Below, piece after piece: positions 7,423 through 15,127 of a stretch of 19,801 nt of DNA (positions are counted from its first letter, which is position 1; every line of letters begins with the position of its first letter). Below the pieces are notes generated by a model, which ran no database searches, was not told where the DNA came from, and saw nothing but the letters and a program-made list of their open reading frames with translations. The position numbers were made by a program, and so were the translations under genes. The stretch is from Gemmatimonadota bacterium (lineage in GTDB: Bacteria; Latescibacterota; UBA2968; UBA8231), in NCBI GenBank assembly GCA_028875335.1, contig JAPPEF010000018.1, forward strand, positions 1-19,801. The letters are read 5' to 3'.

Positions 7423-9282
7423 CTAGTCCAAACGGTACGCCAGCAGCGCATCAGGCCTCGTCGCGTAAAGATACCCATTGGCCACAGATAAGGCGTTGAA
7501 GCGCCAACGTTTATCACGGTCTTTGGGTCCGACCAAAGGAGAGTCTTCAACCAGTGCCCCGTACTCGGCTATAGTCCACGCTCTCACTTTGACCTCTGAC
7601 GACCAACCCAGCCCGTAAACTACTCCATCGAGAATCTGCAAAGAGCGAATGTCGTTACTCCAAGCCAACGGCAAGTATTCTACTTCACGCGGTTGATCGG
7701 GATTGGTAATATCAAATCCGACCAACTCGCGCGGCCAAAAGCGCTCGACATAGAGCTTATCGCCATCGGTAGCTATCAGCTTAGGACCGTAGTAAGACTC
7801 AGGCCAAAAGGACTCTAGCGTTTGCCGCCCAGTCTCGCGCAAAGCGTGTGCATCGGCCACATCAATGATCACCAGTTCGCGATTGGTCCCTATGTAGGCG
7901 CGATTTCCGCGCACACCTACCTGGCATCGGTGCTTCCACATGTGGGAATCGCCCACGGGATCGGATATAGTCATTATCACTCGCTCGTCGCCCACCACCG
8001 GCATTCCCTCTTCATCGAAGGCAAACGCCTCGGCAATCAAGGCATTGCCTCGCTCCCGGACGAGGAGCAAACTGCCGTCCGTGGCTCCCCAATACTGGTA
8101 TTTCCACTTCTTCTTTTTAATGGCGGCGAACATAAGGTAGCCCTTGAGCGTGGGCGCGGCCGGGTCGCTGATGTCGAAGACAACCACCCCTAGGCTGTCG
8201 CTGGGCAGCCCTTTGCGCCACCCGACGAGGTATGCCAGCGAATCAATTACACATATCTCGTGGCCACCCTCCCACAACTTATAAGACTCTGGTCTAGCAC
8301 TGCCGAGCAGGCGCATTTGCTGCGGGTTGCTCAAGTCGGCAATGGCGATACTGCTTTGTCCGGTGGTCATATAAGCGAGTCCGTCTTGGACAGTGAGGTC
8401 CCCATAGTGCTGCTCATTGGGGGCTTCTAGCACCCCAGCAGGCATCCGTTGGTTGACGAGAGGCACCCCGTAGGAAATCACGAAGATGGCGGCAATGATC
8501 GCACCCCATCCCATCGCCACCGTGCGCCACGAGAGCATTGCCTCGCGGTAGCGGCGTAAAAGCACTACCGCCACCACCAGCGCTGCCGCTGTCAAACCCA
8601 GATTGGCCAAGATCTTCACCCAAAACCGAGCGGAGTCCGTCGCCAAACGCACCAAATGCCCTTCATCATCCAAGCCAATTGCGACGAGCGGATAGCGATT
8701 GAGAATCGGAAAGATGGCCGTTGCCGGGCCTGTGAGGAAAACCCCCAACACCACGGCCAGTGCAACACCTACAGCGACGCCCTTGAAGGGATGATCCGTC
8801 ACTGCCGAGCCGATAAAAATCAGGGCGTAGAGCAGCGAAAATTGAGTGAACGACAGGGCGACCATTGAGATGTAGTCAATGCTCTGCACGGTGACCAAGT
8901 TATGTGCTAAGTACTCGCGTTCCACCTCAAGACTAGCCAAGTCTATGTACACCGTCGCCCAAGCCACTAGCGCGACCAACAGCAGTCCGCCAAGCCCTAA
9001 CAAGAACTTGACGGCCAGCACTGTCGCATCCGCCACCGGCTTGTCTAGGAGGAAAGATAGGGTGCCTGTGCTGCGCTCGCGGGCGATGGCGTCCATCGCC
9101 AGCACAATCGCCATCACCGCCAGACCACCCATAATCAGCCCTTCGAAATCGGCTGCATAGCTGCTGTTGAAATCGGCATTGCGCCGCATCAGACAGACCA
9201 CTACGGCGAGCGCGAGGGCCACTAACACCTTGGGCAAGATTTCGCGCCCCTCTTTCCACAACAGCGCATATAAAGTGCTCAT
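7423..9282 (-). CDS. ABC-2 permease fused to extracytoplasmic LVIVD-type propeller (second copy)
   Basis: A 619-aa protein. The start at ATG 9282 overlaps the stop of the preceding permease gene by ATGA; the longer frame to 9378 would run through that gene. Residues 1-275 are an ABC-2 membrane domain with about seven hydrophobic segments (roughly 17-31, 49-64, 91-112, 137-161, 168-192, 222-242, 255-275). It opens with LLWKEGREILPKVL and has a cytoplasmic STGTLSFLLDKP loop. Residues ~290-619 contain LVIVD-like blades (SSIAIADLSNP, LGVVVFDISDP, ELVIIDVADA, ELVGFDITNP), each with a preceding (G/S)LAY or LYV strand. An odd number of membrane segments places this propeller outside the cytoplasm. 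It is a clear paralogue of the gene just upstream and probably dimerises with it. The substrate is unknown. Confidence 0.9.
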   Translation of the reverse strand: MSTLYALLWKEGREILPKVLVALALAVVVCLMRRNADFNSSYAADFEGLIMGGLAVMAIVLAMDAIARERSTGTLSFLLDKPVADATVLAVKFLLGLGGLLLVALVAWATVYIDLASLEVEREYLAHNLVTVQSIDYISMVALSFTQFSLLYALIFIGSAVTDHPFKGVAVGVALAVVLGVFLTGPATAIFPILNRYPLVAIGLDDEGHLVRLATDSARFWVKILANLGLTAAALVVAVVLLRRYREAMLSWRTVAMGWGAIIAAIFVISYGVPLVNQRMPAGVLEAPNEQHYGDLTVQDGLAYMTTGQSSIAIADLSNPQQMRLLGSARPESYKLWEGGHEICVIDSLAYLVGWRKGLPSDSLGVVVFDISDPAAPTLKGYLMFAAIKKKKWKYQYWGATDGSLLLVRERGNALIAEAFAFDEEGMPVVGDERVIMTISDPVGDSHMWKHRCQVGVRGNRAYIGTNRELVIIDVADAHALRETGRQTLESFWPESYYGPKLIATDGDKLYVERFWPRELVGFDITNPDQPREVEYLPLAWSNDIRSLQILDGVVYGLGWSSEVKVRAWTIAEYGALVEDSPLVGPKDRDKRWRFNALSVANGYLYATRPDALLAYRLD

Positions 9283-11165
9283 AGCTGGCCCCCTTCCGTT
9301 GGCTTCAGCGGGAACACCATGAGCGAACGCCCGATCAGGGTATAGAAATGGTCGCGGACGAGATGGAGTCGTCTCCAATCATGACTGATAAAAGAAGACC
9401 GTAGCTCGTCGGGCGCTTGCCAATAGCCCACATCCTCGAAGGAGTGATAATCGGTCAACTGATCGACGGATAACCCATTCCATGACGTGCTGTACACCCA
9501 GTCGTCGATTATCTTTATGGTATTTCTAGCACTAAAAGACCAGTATCCGATCTCGCGTGGCGTACTGGGATTGGTGATGTCGAAGGCTACCAAGTCTCCG
9601 GGCCAGTACCGGCGGACGTAGAGCGTGTTACCCTCACGAGTTAACGTGCGACTCTTGTTCGAGTCGTAAGCACTGTTGTAATCGCCCATTTTCACCTGCA
9701 CAGTCTCTCGCAGCGCCCCCAGATTCTGGGCATCCACCGCGAGAAAACCGGCCCTATATCCTACCCATATCCGCTCGTTGTGTATGTGTATGGACAGTTT
9801 ATAGCCCCACCAACCGGACATGAGGTCATCCTTGTGTTGCTCTTCAACGACCAGTTCATCAGCTCGTATAGGCATCCCTTCCGCATCTAAGGCAAACGAC
9901 ATCAATACCGATTCTACCAATTCGCGGTCCTTGCGCACCTTGCGCCCACTGAGGATCAGCCCCGCGCCGCAGCGGTCCCAGGACCAAGATTCCTCTATAT
10001 CGCCTATATCGCCGCCAATTATCCGGTACCCTTTGAAGACCGGGCGGGCCGAAGCACCGACGCTGAAGACAGCGATGCCAAGGCTATCGGCGGGCAAGCC
10101 CTTGCGCTGGCCGAGGAGATAGGCCAGCGAATCCACAATCGCGACCCGGCGCATTGACCACAGCGGCATATTCGCGACGGCTAATAGCTCAGGCTCGGTA
10201 GGATCGCGCAAATCGACGACCGCCAAGCCCTCTTCAGTCGCTATATATCCCCGATCTCCGACGATGGCCAAGTCGAGATAGGCCCCTTCCTCGGGAGTCA
10301 GCACACTCAGCGGTCCCGGGTTAGGCGGCCGGGTTAGATCGTCGAACGTTGTATATGTAAAAGCGATTAGGGCTAGCCAGCCGATGACAATGGGCTTCCA
10401 ACCAATGCTGATTCCACGGAAGCGGCGCAAAAGCGCGATGGAAACCACCGCACAAGCGGCCATCACCACCGCTGTGGCGCTTAGCCGCACGAAATAGAGC
10501 CAAGAGTCACTCAACATGCGGACTATCGTAGCCCGATCTGAAACAAACGTGAGAGGCGGCTCAAGTGCGGGGAAATAGTAAGGCACTATGGAGAACGACA
10601 TTCTAAAAACGATAAGCAGCAAAATGCCCCAAGCCGCCCCTTTGAGCGGGTGGTCGGCCACCGTTGAACTGGCGAAGATCAGGCTGTAGGCTACCAGTCC
10701 CGTCGTAAGGTGAACCAGCAACATATTGACATAGCCTATCTCCTCGGCGAACTGCTTTAGAGAGAAGTACCAAGCGCCGCTATCGCTATTGATGCTGTAG
10801 CTCCTAGACGCCAGCCCCTCCAAGTCCACATACACCGTTGCCCAAGCTCCGGCAACCAGCACCAACAGGGCCGCCGCGCCAACGACGTACTTGGGCAGCA
10901 ACACTTCCACTACCGACAGGGGCTTGCCCAGCAAAAAAGGCAACGTGCCCTTGCTGCTTTCCTTGGCGACCAAACCCATGCCCAGCGCGATACCGCAGAC
11001 CACGATGAACATCGTAATCCAGCGAGCGGATTCTTGGGCGAATTCCTCGTTGAACTCCGCGTTCTGCCGCAGCGCCACCACCACCGCGCACAGCCCCAAC
11101 CCCACCAGCACTTTCGGCAGTTCCTCGCGGCCCTCCTTCCACAGCAATGCGCGCCAAGCCCTCAC
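9279..11165 (-). CDS. ABC-2 permease fused to extracytoplasmic LVIVD-type propeller (first copy)
   Basis: A 628-aa paralogue of the following permease. The start is GTG 11165, overlapping the ATPase stop by four bases (GTGA), so translation is probably coupled. The membrane part (1-275) begins LLWKEGREELPKVL, has a SSKGTLPFLLGKP loop and about seven hydrophobic segments, the last at 257-273. The external part (~290-628) contains blades GLAVVDLRDP, LGIAVFSVG, GFLAVDAQN and DLVAFDITNP. It shares long motifs with its twin: IVDSLAYLLGQRKGLPADSLG and LYVRRYWPGDLVAFDITNP here, VIDSLAYLVGWRKGLPSDSLG and LYVERFWPRELVGFDITNP there. LVIVD repeats are known in secreted surface proteins; their fusion to an ABC permease is unfamiliar to me. 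Transport substrate and direction are not deducible, although neighbouring YtrB-like ATPase and GntR genes suggest an exporter or envelope-stress system. Confidence 0.9.
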   Translation of the reverse strand: MRAWRALLWKEGREELPKVLVGLGLCAVVVALRQNAEFNEEFAQESARWITMFIVVCGIALGMGLVAKESSKGTLPFLLGKPLSVVEVLLPKYVVGAAALLVLVAGAWATVYVDLEGLASRSYSINSDSGAWYFSLKQFAEEIGYVNMLLVHLTTGLVAYSLIFASSTVADHPLKGAAWGILLLIVFRMSFSIVPYYFPALEPPLTFVSDRATIVRMLSDSWLYFVRLSATAVVMAACAVVSIALLRRFRGISIGWKPIVIGWLALIAFTYTTFDDLTRPPNPGPLSVLTPEEGAYLDLAIVGDRGYIATEEGLAVVDLRDPTEPELLAVANMPLWSMRRVAIVDSLAYLLGQRKGLPADSLGIAVFSVGASARPVFKGYRIIGGDIGDIEESWSWDRCGAGLILSGRKVRKDRELVESVLMSFALDAEGMPIRADELVVEEQHKDDLMSGWWGYKLSIHIHNERIWVGYRAGFLAVDAQNLGALRETVQVKMGDYNSAYDSNKSRTLTREGNTLYVRRYWPGDLVAFDITNPSTPREIGYWSFSARNTIKIIDDWVYSTSWNGLSVDQLTDYHSFEDVGYWQAPDELRSSFISHDWRRLHLVRDHFYTLIGRSLMVFPLKPTEGGQL

Positions 11166-12058
11166 GATGGGAGCTCCTCTTGTGGCGTCACGTATTCGAC
11201 GAAACTCTCCTCTAAGCTCAAGTCGATCACCTCGACAACTTGTCCGCCCGCCTGTTCGATCTGCGCTTTGGCCTCGTCGCCGTAGTCGAAAACGGTCAAC
11301 AGTCGCTGGCGGCCCTCGCCCTGCACGCCGCGCAGCCCGGCCACCCCGGCAAAATCCACCGCGTCCTCGGCCCGCACCAGCACCCGTTTAACCTGCTGCC
11401 GCACTGCGTCCAACTTGCCGCAGACCAAGAGCTTGCCCTCGTCGATAATGGCGACTTGGTCGGCCACTCGCTCGACTTCGTGGACCAAATGCGACGAGAA
11501 AAACACTGTCCGGCCTTCCGCGCTGATGACCTGGATGATGCTTTCGAGCACGTCGCGGCGCACGATCACGTCCAGCCCCGAAGCCGGCTCGTCGAGGATC
11601 AACAGCTCCGGGTCGTGGCCCAGCACCAAAGCCAGATTGAGTTGGGCGTTCATGCCCCGCGACAGGTGCTTGACCTTCTGCTTGGGATCGAGTCCGAAGT
11701 GCTCGATCAGCGCGGCGACCTTCTGCTGGTCCCAGCGCGGATACAACTGCCCGACAAACCACGCCACCTCCTCGACCTTCATCCAGTCGTACAGCACCGG
11801 ATTGTCCGAGATGTAACCCACTCGCTCCTTGAGTTCCTTTTCGTGGATGTGCGGATCTTGGCCCAGCACCTCCACCGCGCCGGCGGTGGGCCTAAGCATA
11901 TTCATCAGCACTTTGATAGTCGTGGTCTTGCCGGCCCCGTTGCGCCCTAAAAAGCCGAAGATGCTGCCCTCGGGCACCTCCAAGTCTAGCCCATCTACCG
12001 CTCGGTGATTGCCAAAGGTCTTAACCAAGCCTGCGATGCGAATCGCCGCTGCTGCCAT
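11162..12058 (-). CDS. ABC transporter ATP-binding protein, YtrB-like
   Basis: A 298-aa cytoplasmic ATPase that should drive the two downstream permeases. Walker A is GRNGAGKT (38-45), the signature is LSRGM (132-136) instead of LSGGQ, Walker B is LLILDEP (152-158) and the switch His is His190 in FSSH. The segment after Walker A reads GYISDNPVLYDWM, so the usual Q-loop glutamine appears to be replaced. LSRGM and the LYDWM context match the YtrB/bacitracin-type ABC-2 ATPases as I recall them. Start ATG 12058 has GGAG eight bases upstream, and only 11 bases separate it from the GntR stop. The last ~80 residues form a small domain ending SLEESFVEYV, common in ABC-2 ATPases. Confidence 0.95.
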   Translation of the reverse strand: MAAAAIRIAGLVKTFGNHRAVDGLDLEVPEGSIFGFLGRNGAGKTTTIKVLMNMLRPTAGAVEVLGQDPHIHEKELKERVGYISDNPVLYDWMKVEEVAWFVGQLYPRWDQQKVAALIEHFGLDPKQKVKHLSRGMNAQLNLALVLGHDPELLILDEPASGLDVIVRRDVLESIIQVISAEGRTVFFSSHLVHEVERVADQVAIIDEGKLLVCGKLDAVRQQVKRVLVRAEDAVDFAGVAGLRGVQGEGRQRLLTVFDYGDEAKAQIEQAGGQVVEVIDLSLEESFVEYVTPQEELPS

Positions 12059-12069
12059 AGTTGCTTCTC

Positions 12070-12489
12070 CTATTGGCTGCTGAATTTTTCTAGGGTTTCC
12101 TCAAACACTCGGCGCAGGCTCGCCGCGTCCAGCCCAAGCTGCGTCCCTTCCACCAGTGCCTTTTCCATTAGGTTGCGAACGATATTCAGCCGCTCTTCAG
12201 TACTCATAGAAACCCCCTTTTCGGCGACATACGTTCCCATGCCGCGTCTTTTGTAGATGACGCCCTCGCGCTCCAGTTCTAGATAGGCGCGGGCAACGGT
12301 GTTCGGGTTGATTAGCTGGGCGCTGGCCACGGCCCGCACCGAGGGCAACTCGTCGTCGGCTTTGAGGGTGCCGGTGGCGATGTGGTACTTGATCTGCTCG
12401 ATCAGTTGTAGGTAGATCGGCACCCCTCCGGCGGTATCGAGGCGCAGATGCAGCGCATCCCCTCCACGTGCGATTTTGCGTTTAGCCAT
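12070..12489 (-). CDS. GntR-family (YtrA subfamily) transcriptional regulator
   Basis: A 139-aa regulator. Residues ~24-90 form the winged helix-turn-helix typical of GntR proteins (PIYLQLIEQIKYHIATGTL, ELPSVRAVA, NPNTVARAYLELEREG, RRGMGTYV). Only ~45 helical residues follow, the short dimerisation tail that defines the YtrA subfamily, which has no large ligand-binding domain. YtrA relatives repress their own operon together with ABC transporter genes and respond to envelope-acting antibiotics. Here it is the first gene of the ABC operon and a palindrome sits at its promoter, so autoregulation is likely. The start at ATG 12489 has a weak AGAAG site. Confidence 0.95.
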   Translation of the reverse strand: MAKRKIARGGDALHLRLDTAGGVPIYLQLIEQIKYHIATGTLKADDELPSVRAVASAQLINPNTVARAYLELEREGVIYKRRGMGTYVAEKGVSMSTEERLNIVRNLMEKALVEGTQLGLDAASLRRVFEETLEKFSSQ

Positions 12490-12513
12490 AAGCGTCTTCT
12501 CGAATTGTACGAG

Positions 12514-12533
12514 TGATTTACTGTCTTAAATCA
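12514..12533. promoter_or_regulatory. Candidate GntR operator
   Basis: TGATTTA (12514-12520), six bases, TAAATCA (12527-12533): a perfect 7-bp inverted repeat. It abuts the predicted -10 box and covers the predicted transcription start (~12527) of the operon. That placement is what a self-repressing YtrA-type regulator would need. Confidence 0.6.
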
Positions 12534-12562
12534 TTAATACAGTGCCGAAAGAGGCTTGTCAA
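12534..12562 (-). promoter_or_regulatory. Sigma-70-type promoter of the GntR-ABC operon
   Basis: Minus strand: TTGACA (12562-12557), exactly 17 bases, TATTAA (12539-12534). The -35 box is perfect and the -10 box differs at two positions. The expected start is near 12527, giving a leader of about 38 bases to the GntR ATG. Confidence 0.75.
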
Positions 12563-12573
12563 GTGCTTTTCGC

Positions 12574-12610
12574 AAAAAAAGCGGGCGAGGGAACTTTATC
12601 CCTCGCCCGC
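12574..12610 (-). terminator. Rho-independent terminator of the P-II gene
   Basis: A perfect 12-bp stem (GCGGGCGAGGGA at 12581-12592, TCCCTCGCCCGC at 12599-12610) with a 6-nt loop. On the minus strand it is followed at once by seven T (12580-12574). The core GGGCGAGGG is the same as in the terminator at 1372-1405. It insulates the P-II gene from the GntR promoter just beyond. Confidence 0.88.
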
Positions 12611-12679
12611 GTCGGGGTAATTGCTGTTTCTAATGGTTGCCTTGGGGCGTCCCGCCCGCTAAATCAGCGTCGCTGGGGG

Positions 12680-13018
12680 TTAAATAGCCGCGTCGCCTGT
12701 CTCCCCGGTGCGGATCCGCACTACCTCATCCACCGACAGCACGAAAATTTTGCCGTCGCCAATATGGCCCGTCTGCGCGGCCTCGCGCACAGCGCTCAAG
12801 CACTGCTCAGCGAGGTCGTCCCTCACCACCACCTCGACCTTGAGCTTGGGAGTAAAATCGACGACGTACTCGGCACCGCGATATATCTCCTTGTGGCCCT
12901 TCTGGCGACCAAAACCCTTGACCTCGCTGACCGTTATGCCTTGGACGCCCAATGCGCTCAACGCCTCTTTGATCGCGTCTAGCGCGTTGGGCCTTACTAC
13001 GCACATTAGCATTTTCAT
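12680..13018 (-). CDS. P-II family nitrogen regulatory protein
   Basis: A 112-aa P-II protein, the standard length. It senses ATP/ADP and 2-oxoglutarate and controls ammonium uptake and glutamine synthetase through its T-loop. The T-loop region KGFGRQKGHKEIYRGAEY (34-51) is nearly identical to enterobacterial GlnB/GlnK, including Tyr51, the uridylylation site. The C-terminal GDGKIFVLSVDEVVRIRTGE is also conserved. The start at ATG 13018 has GGAG about eight bases upstream. No amtB or glnA lies beside it, so GlnB and GlnK cannot be told apart. It is transcribed divergently from the peptide-type transporter genes and ends at the terminator at 12574-12610. Confidence 0.97.
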   Translation of the reverse strand: MKMLMCVVRPNALDAIKEALSALGVQGITVSEVKGFGRQKGHKEIYRGAEYVVDFTPKLKVEVVVRDDLAEQCLSAVREAAQTGHIGDGKIFVLSVDEVVRIRTGETGDAAI

Positions 13019-13050
13019 ATCGCCATCTCCTCGCGTGTTGATGCCTGAAA

Positions 13051-13079
13051 AAAGTAGGTCGTCGCGCCCTCTGGCGCAA
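13051..13079 (-). promoter_or_regulatory. Possible promoter of the P-II gene
   Basis: Minus strand: TTGCGC (13079-13074), 17 bases, TACTTT (13056-13051). The expected start near 13044 gives a 26-base leader. The layout is the same as the candidate upstream of the purF-like gene. Confidence 0.35.
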
Positions 13080-13149
13080 TGGTCGGAATCGCTTTAGACT
13101 TTTTGGCCTCGATTATTAGTCGCCCTCAGGCGGCGCGCCTCTTTCTGCG

Positions 13150-13158
13150 TGGTATAAT
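13150..13158 (+). promoter_or_regulatory. Extended -10 element before the substrate-binding protein gene
   Basis: TGGTATAAT (13150-13158) is a perfect extended -10 (TGnTATAAT). No -35 box is evident. Transcription would begin around 13163-13166, right at the ATG at 13163, so a leaderless or nearly leaderless message is possible. Confidence 0.4.
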
Positions 13159-13162
13159 TTTG

Positions 13163-15124
13163 ATGAATGGAGTGCAGGCCGGGTTCCTGCTAATGCTCGT
13201 GATCCTAGTAGGATGCGGCCGGGAAAGTCAAGCGGCGCACCCTGTGGCCGAGGGCGACATACCTCGCACAGCGTGGCCAGAAAGCTGGTTCCACCCGCCG
13301 CGCACGGCCTCGGAAGTCGGCTTGACGACCTTCCGCCAGTCGCCCATGCTCGACGAACTCGTGGCCAGCGGCGAGTTGCCGCCGGTAGAGGAGCGGCTCC
13401 CCGACGACCCGATTGTCGTCGAGCCAATCGACGGGATTGGGACCTACGGGGGTACCGCTCGGCTCTTCCTCGCCGGCGAACAACTCCTCAATGTACCCGA
13501 AGGAACCCTGCGCCCGGGGCCACAACTCCAACTAACCCTGCCCAACTTTGCCGCGCGGGTCGAGTACCACAACGACGCGCAGACCCTGAAGGTCTTCCTC
13601 CGGCCCGGTCACAAGTGGTCCGACGGCCACCCAGTGACGGCCGACGACTTTGTCTTTTGGTTCGATCGCGTCCACATGAACAAAAACCTCACGCCCGTGG
13701 TATCGCCCCGCTTTAAGGGGGCTCGCATCGAAAAACACAGCCCCCACCTTTTTAGCTATCACTTTCCCCAGCCGATGCCGCTTTTTGTCAAGCACCTCGC
13801 CCACAACAGCTCGCATCTGTCGGCACCAGCGCACTTTATGCGCCGCTATCATCCCGATTTTACCGACGCTGATCAGCTAGAGCGCGAAGCAGTGGAACTC
13901 GGCGTGCAAGACTGGCGCACCTACTTTCAAGCCGTTGTCAACACGCGCGACCTAATGGTCTTTCACAAGCCGGTGCAGACCGCTTACGTGGTGGTCAGCA
14001 AGACTTCGACGCGCGTCCGCTACCGCCGCAATCCCTACTACCCCAAAGTAGATCCAGCCGGCAATCAACTGCCCTATATAGATTACCTCGAAGTCCAACG
14101 AGTTGACAGCCCCGAGATCATGGCGGCCAAGGCCGCCACCGGACAGATCGATTTTGCCGGGCGGCAGTTTAAGACCGCCGACATCCCGCTGTTTAAGCGC
14201 TTCGAGCAGGACAATGGCTACGAGACGTACCTCTGGCCTCGTCCCTACGGCTCGGACGTGACCTTCATGCCCAACATGACCCACCCCGACGAGCGGCTCA
14301 GGCAGATTTTTCAGGACGTGCGCTTTCGCCGCGCCCTCTCGCTAGCCATCAACCGCGTGGAGATCAACGACATTGCCTATTACGGACAGGGGATTCCACG
14401 CCAGTTGACGGTCGTATCTTCGAGCCGCTACTTTGAGCCTTCCTTTGCCGCAGCTTGGGCCGAGTACGATCCGCAACGCGCTCGTGCCTTGCTCGACGAG
14501 ATAGGACTGATCGACCGCAACGGCGACGGCCGGCGCGACCATCCCGATGGCAGCCCCCTCGAAATCACGCTGGAGTACACGATCGGGGAGACGCCAAAGC
14601 AAGTCACGGTGGACTTGGTGACCGCCCATTGGCGCGAAGTGGGGCTGCACATCAACCGCAAGCAAATAAGCGGCGCGCTGCAAGGCATCCGCACCCGAGG
14701 CGGGGTCATGGACATGAGCATCTGGCACGCCGACCGCAACGCCGACATCCTCTTTCCCATCGAGCCTTTTTGGTACGTGCCCATGCACGTGGGGCAGGAG
14801 GTGACCCAGTGGCCGGAGTGGTCGCGGTGGTACCGGTCGGACGGAGCGCGCGGCTGGATGCCGCCCGACAAGGTCCGGGATCTAATCGCTTGGTGGGAGG
14901 TGCTCCGCCGGACATCCGACCTCCAAGAGCGCATCGCCATGGGCAAGAAAATTCTCCTGAGCCAAGCCGAAAACCTGTGGGCGCTCGGCGTCATTGGCCT
15001 AGGGCCACATCCCGTCATCGTTAGCAACCGACTGCGCAATGTCCCGCGCCAGGGCTATTGGGGGTGGGATTCGCGCTGGTCTTGGCCCTACTATCCTGAA
15101 ACTTGGTACCTGCAACAAGACTGA
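13163..15124 (+). CDS. ABC transporter substrate-binding lipoprotein, family 5 (peptide/nickel type)
   Basis: A 653-aa protein anchored outside the inner membrane; it should capture the solute for the two permeases that follow. The start at ATG 13163 gives a short lipoprotein signal ending in lipobox LVGC with Cys18. The frame is open to ATG 13079, which would add 28 residues with arginines before the hydrophobic stretch, so the start is uncertain; neither has a ribosome-binding site. Family-5 features include the WSDGHPVTADDFVFWFDR motif and RFRRALSLAINR. A Dx(D/N)xDG-like motif DRNGDGRRDHPDGSPLEI is frequent in this family. Its stop is three bases before the first permease ATG. Dipeptides, oligopeptides, glycosides or metals are all possible ligands. 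Confidence 0.9.
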   Translation: MNGVQAGFLLMLVILVGCGRESQAAHPVAEGDIPRTAWPESWFHPPRTASEVGLTTFRQSPMLDELVASGELPPVEERLPDDPIVVEPIDGIGTYGGTARLFLAGEQLLNVPEGTLRPGPQLQLTLPNFAARVEYHNDAQTLKVFLRPGHKWSDGHPVTADDFVFWFDRVHMNKNLTPVVSPRFKGARIEKHSPHLFSYHFPQPMPLFVKHLAHNSSHLSAPAHFMRRYHPDFTDADQLEREAVELGVQDWRTYFQAVVNTRDLMVFHKPVQTAYVVVSKTSTRVRYRRNPYYPKVDPAGNQLPYIDYLEVQRVDSPEIMAAKAATGQIDFAGRQFKTADIPLFKRFEQDNGYETYLWPRPYGSDVTFMPNMTHPDERLRQIFQDVRFRRALSLAINRVEINDIAYYGQGIPRQLTVVSSSRYFEPSFAAAWAEYDPQRARALLDEIGLIDRNGDGRRDHPDGSPLEITLEYTIGETPKQVTVDLVTAHWREVGLHINRKQISGALQGIRTRGGVMDMSIWHADRNADILFPIEPFWYVPMHVGQEVTQWPEWSRWYRSDGARGWMPPDKVRDLIAWWEVLRRTSDLQERIAMGKKILLSQAENLWALGVIGLGPHPVIVSNRLRNVPRQGYWGWDSRWSWPYYPETWYLQQD

Positions 15125-15127
15125 GCC

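Noticed and set aside
7350..7550. N-terminal extension of the TlpA-like gene
   Set aside because: It would overlap the end of the permease gene by 128 bases and bury a clear signal peptide that has its own AAGGA site at 7349.
9283..9378. N-terminal extension of the second permease
   Set aside because: It would overlap the preceding permease; the internal ATG at the ATGA overlap aligns with the start of the paralogue.
11240..11950. 236-codon plus-strand open frame
   Set aside because: Antisense to the ABC ATPase, which has complete Walker motifs.
13064..13077. GCGCC-CTCT-GGCGC palindrome between P-II and the binding-protein gene as an operator
   Set aside because: Arms of only five GC bases are expected by chance in this GC-rich sequence, and no regulator is linked to it.
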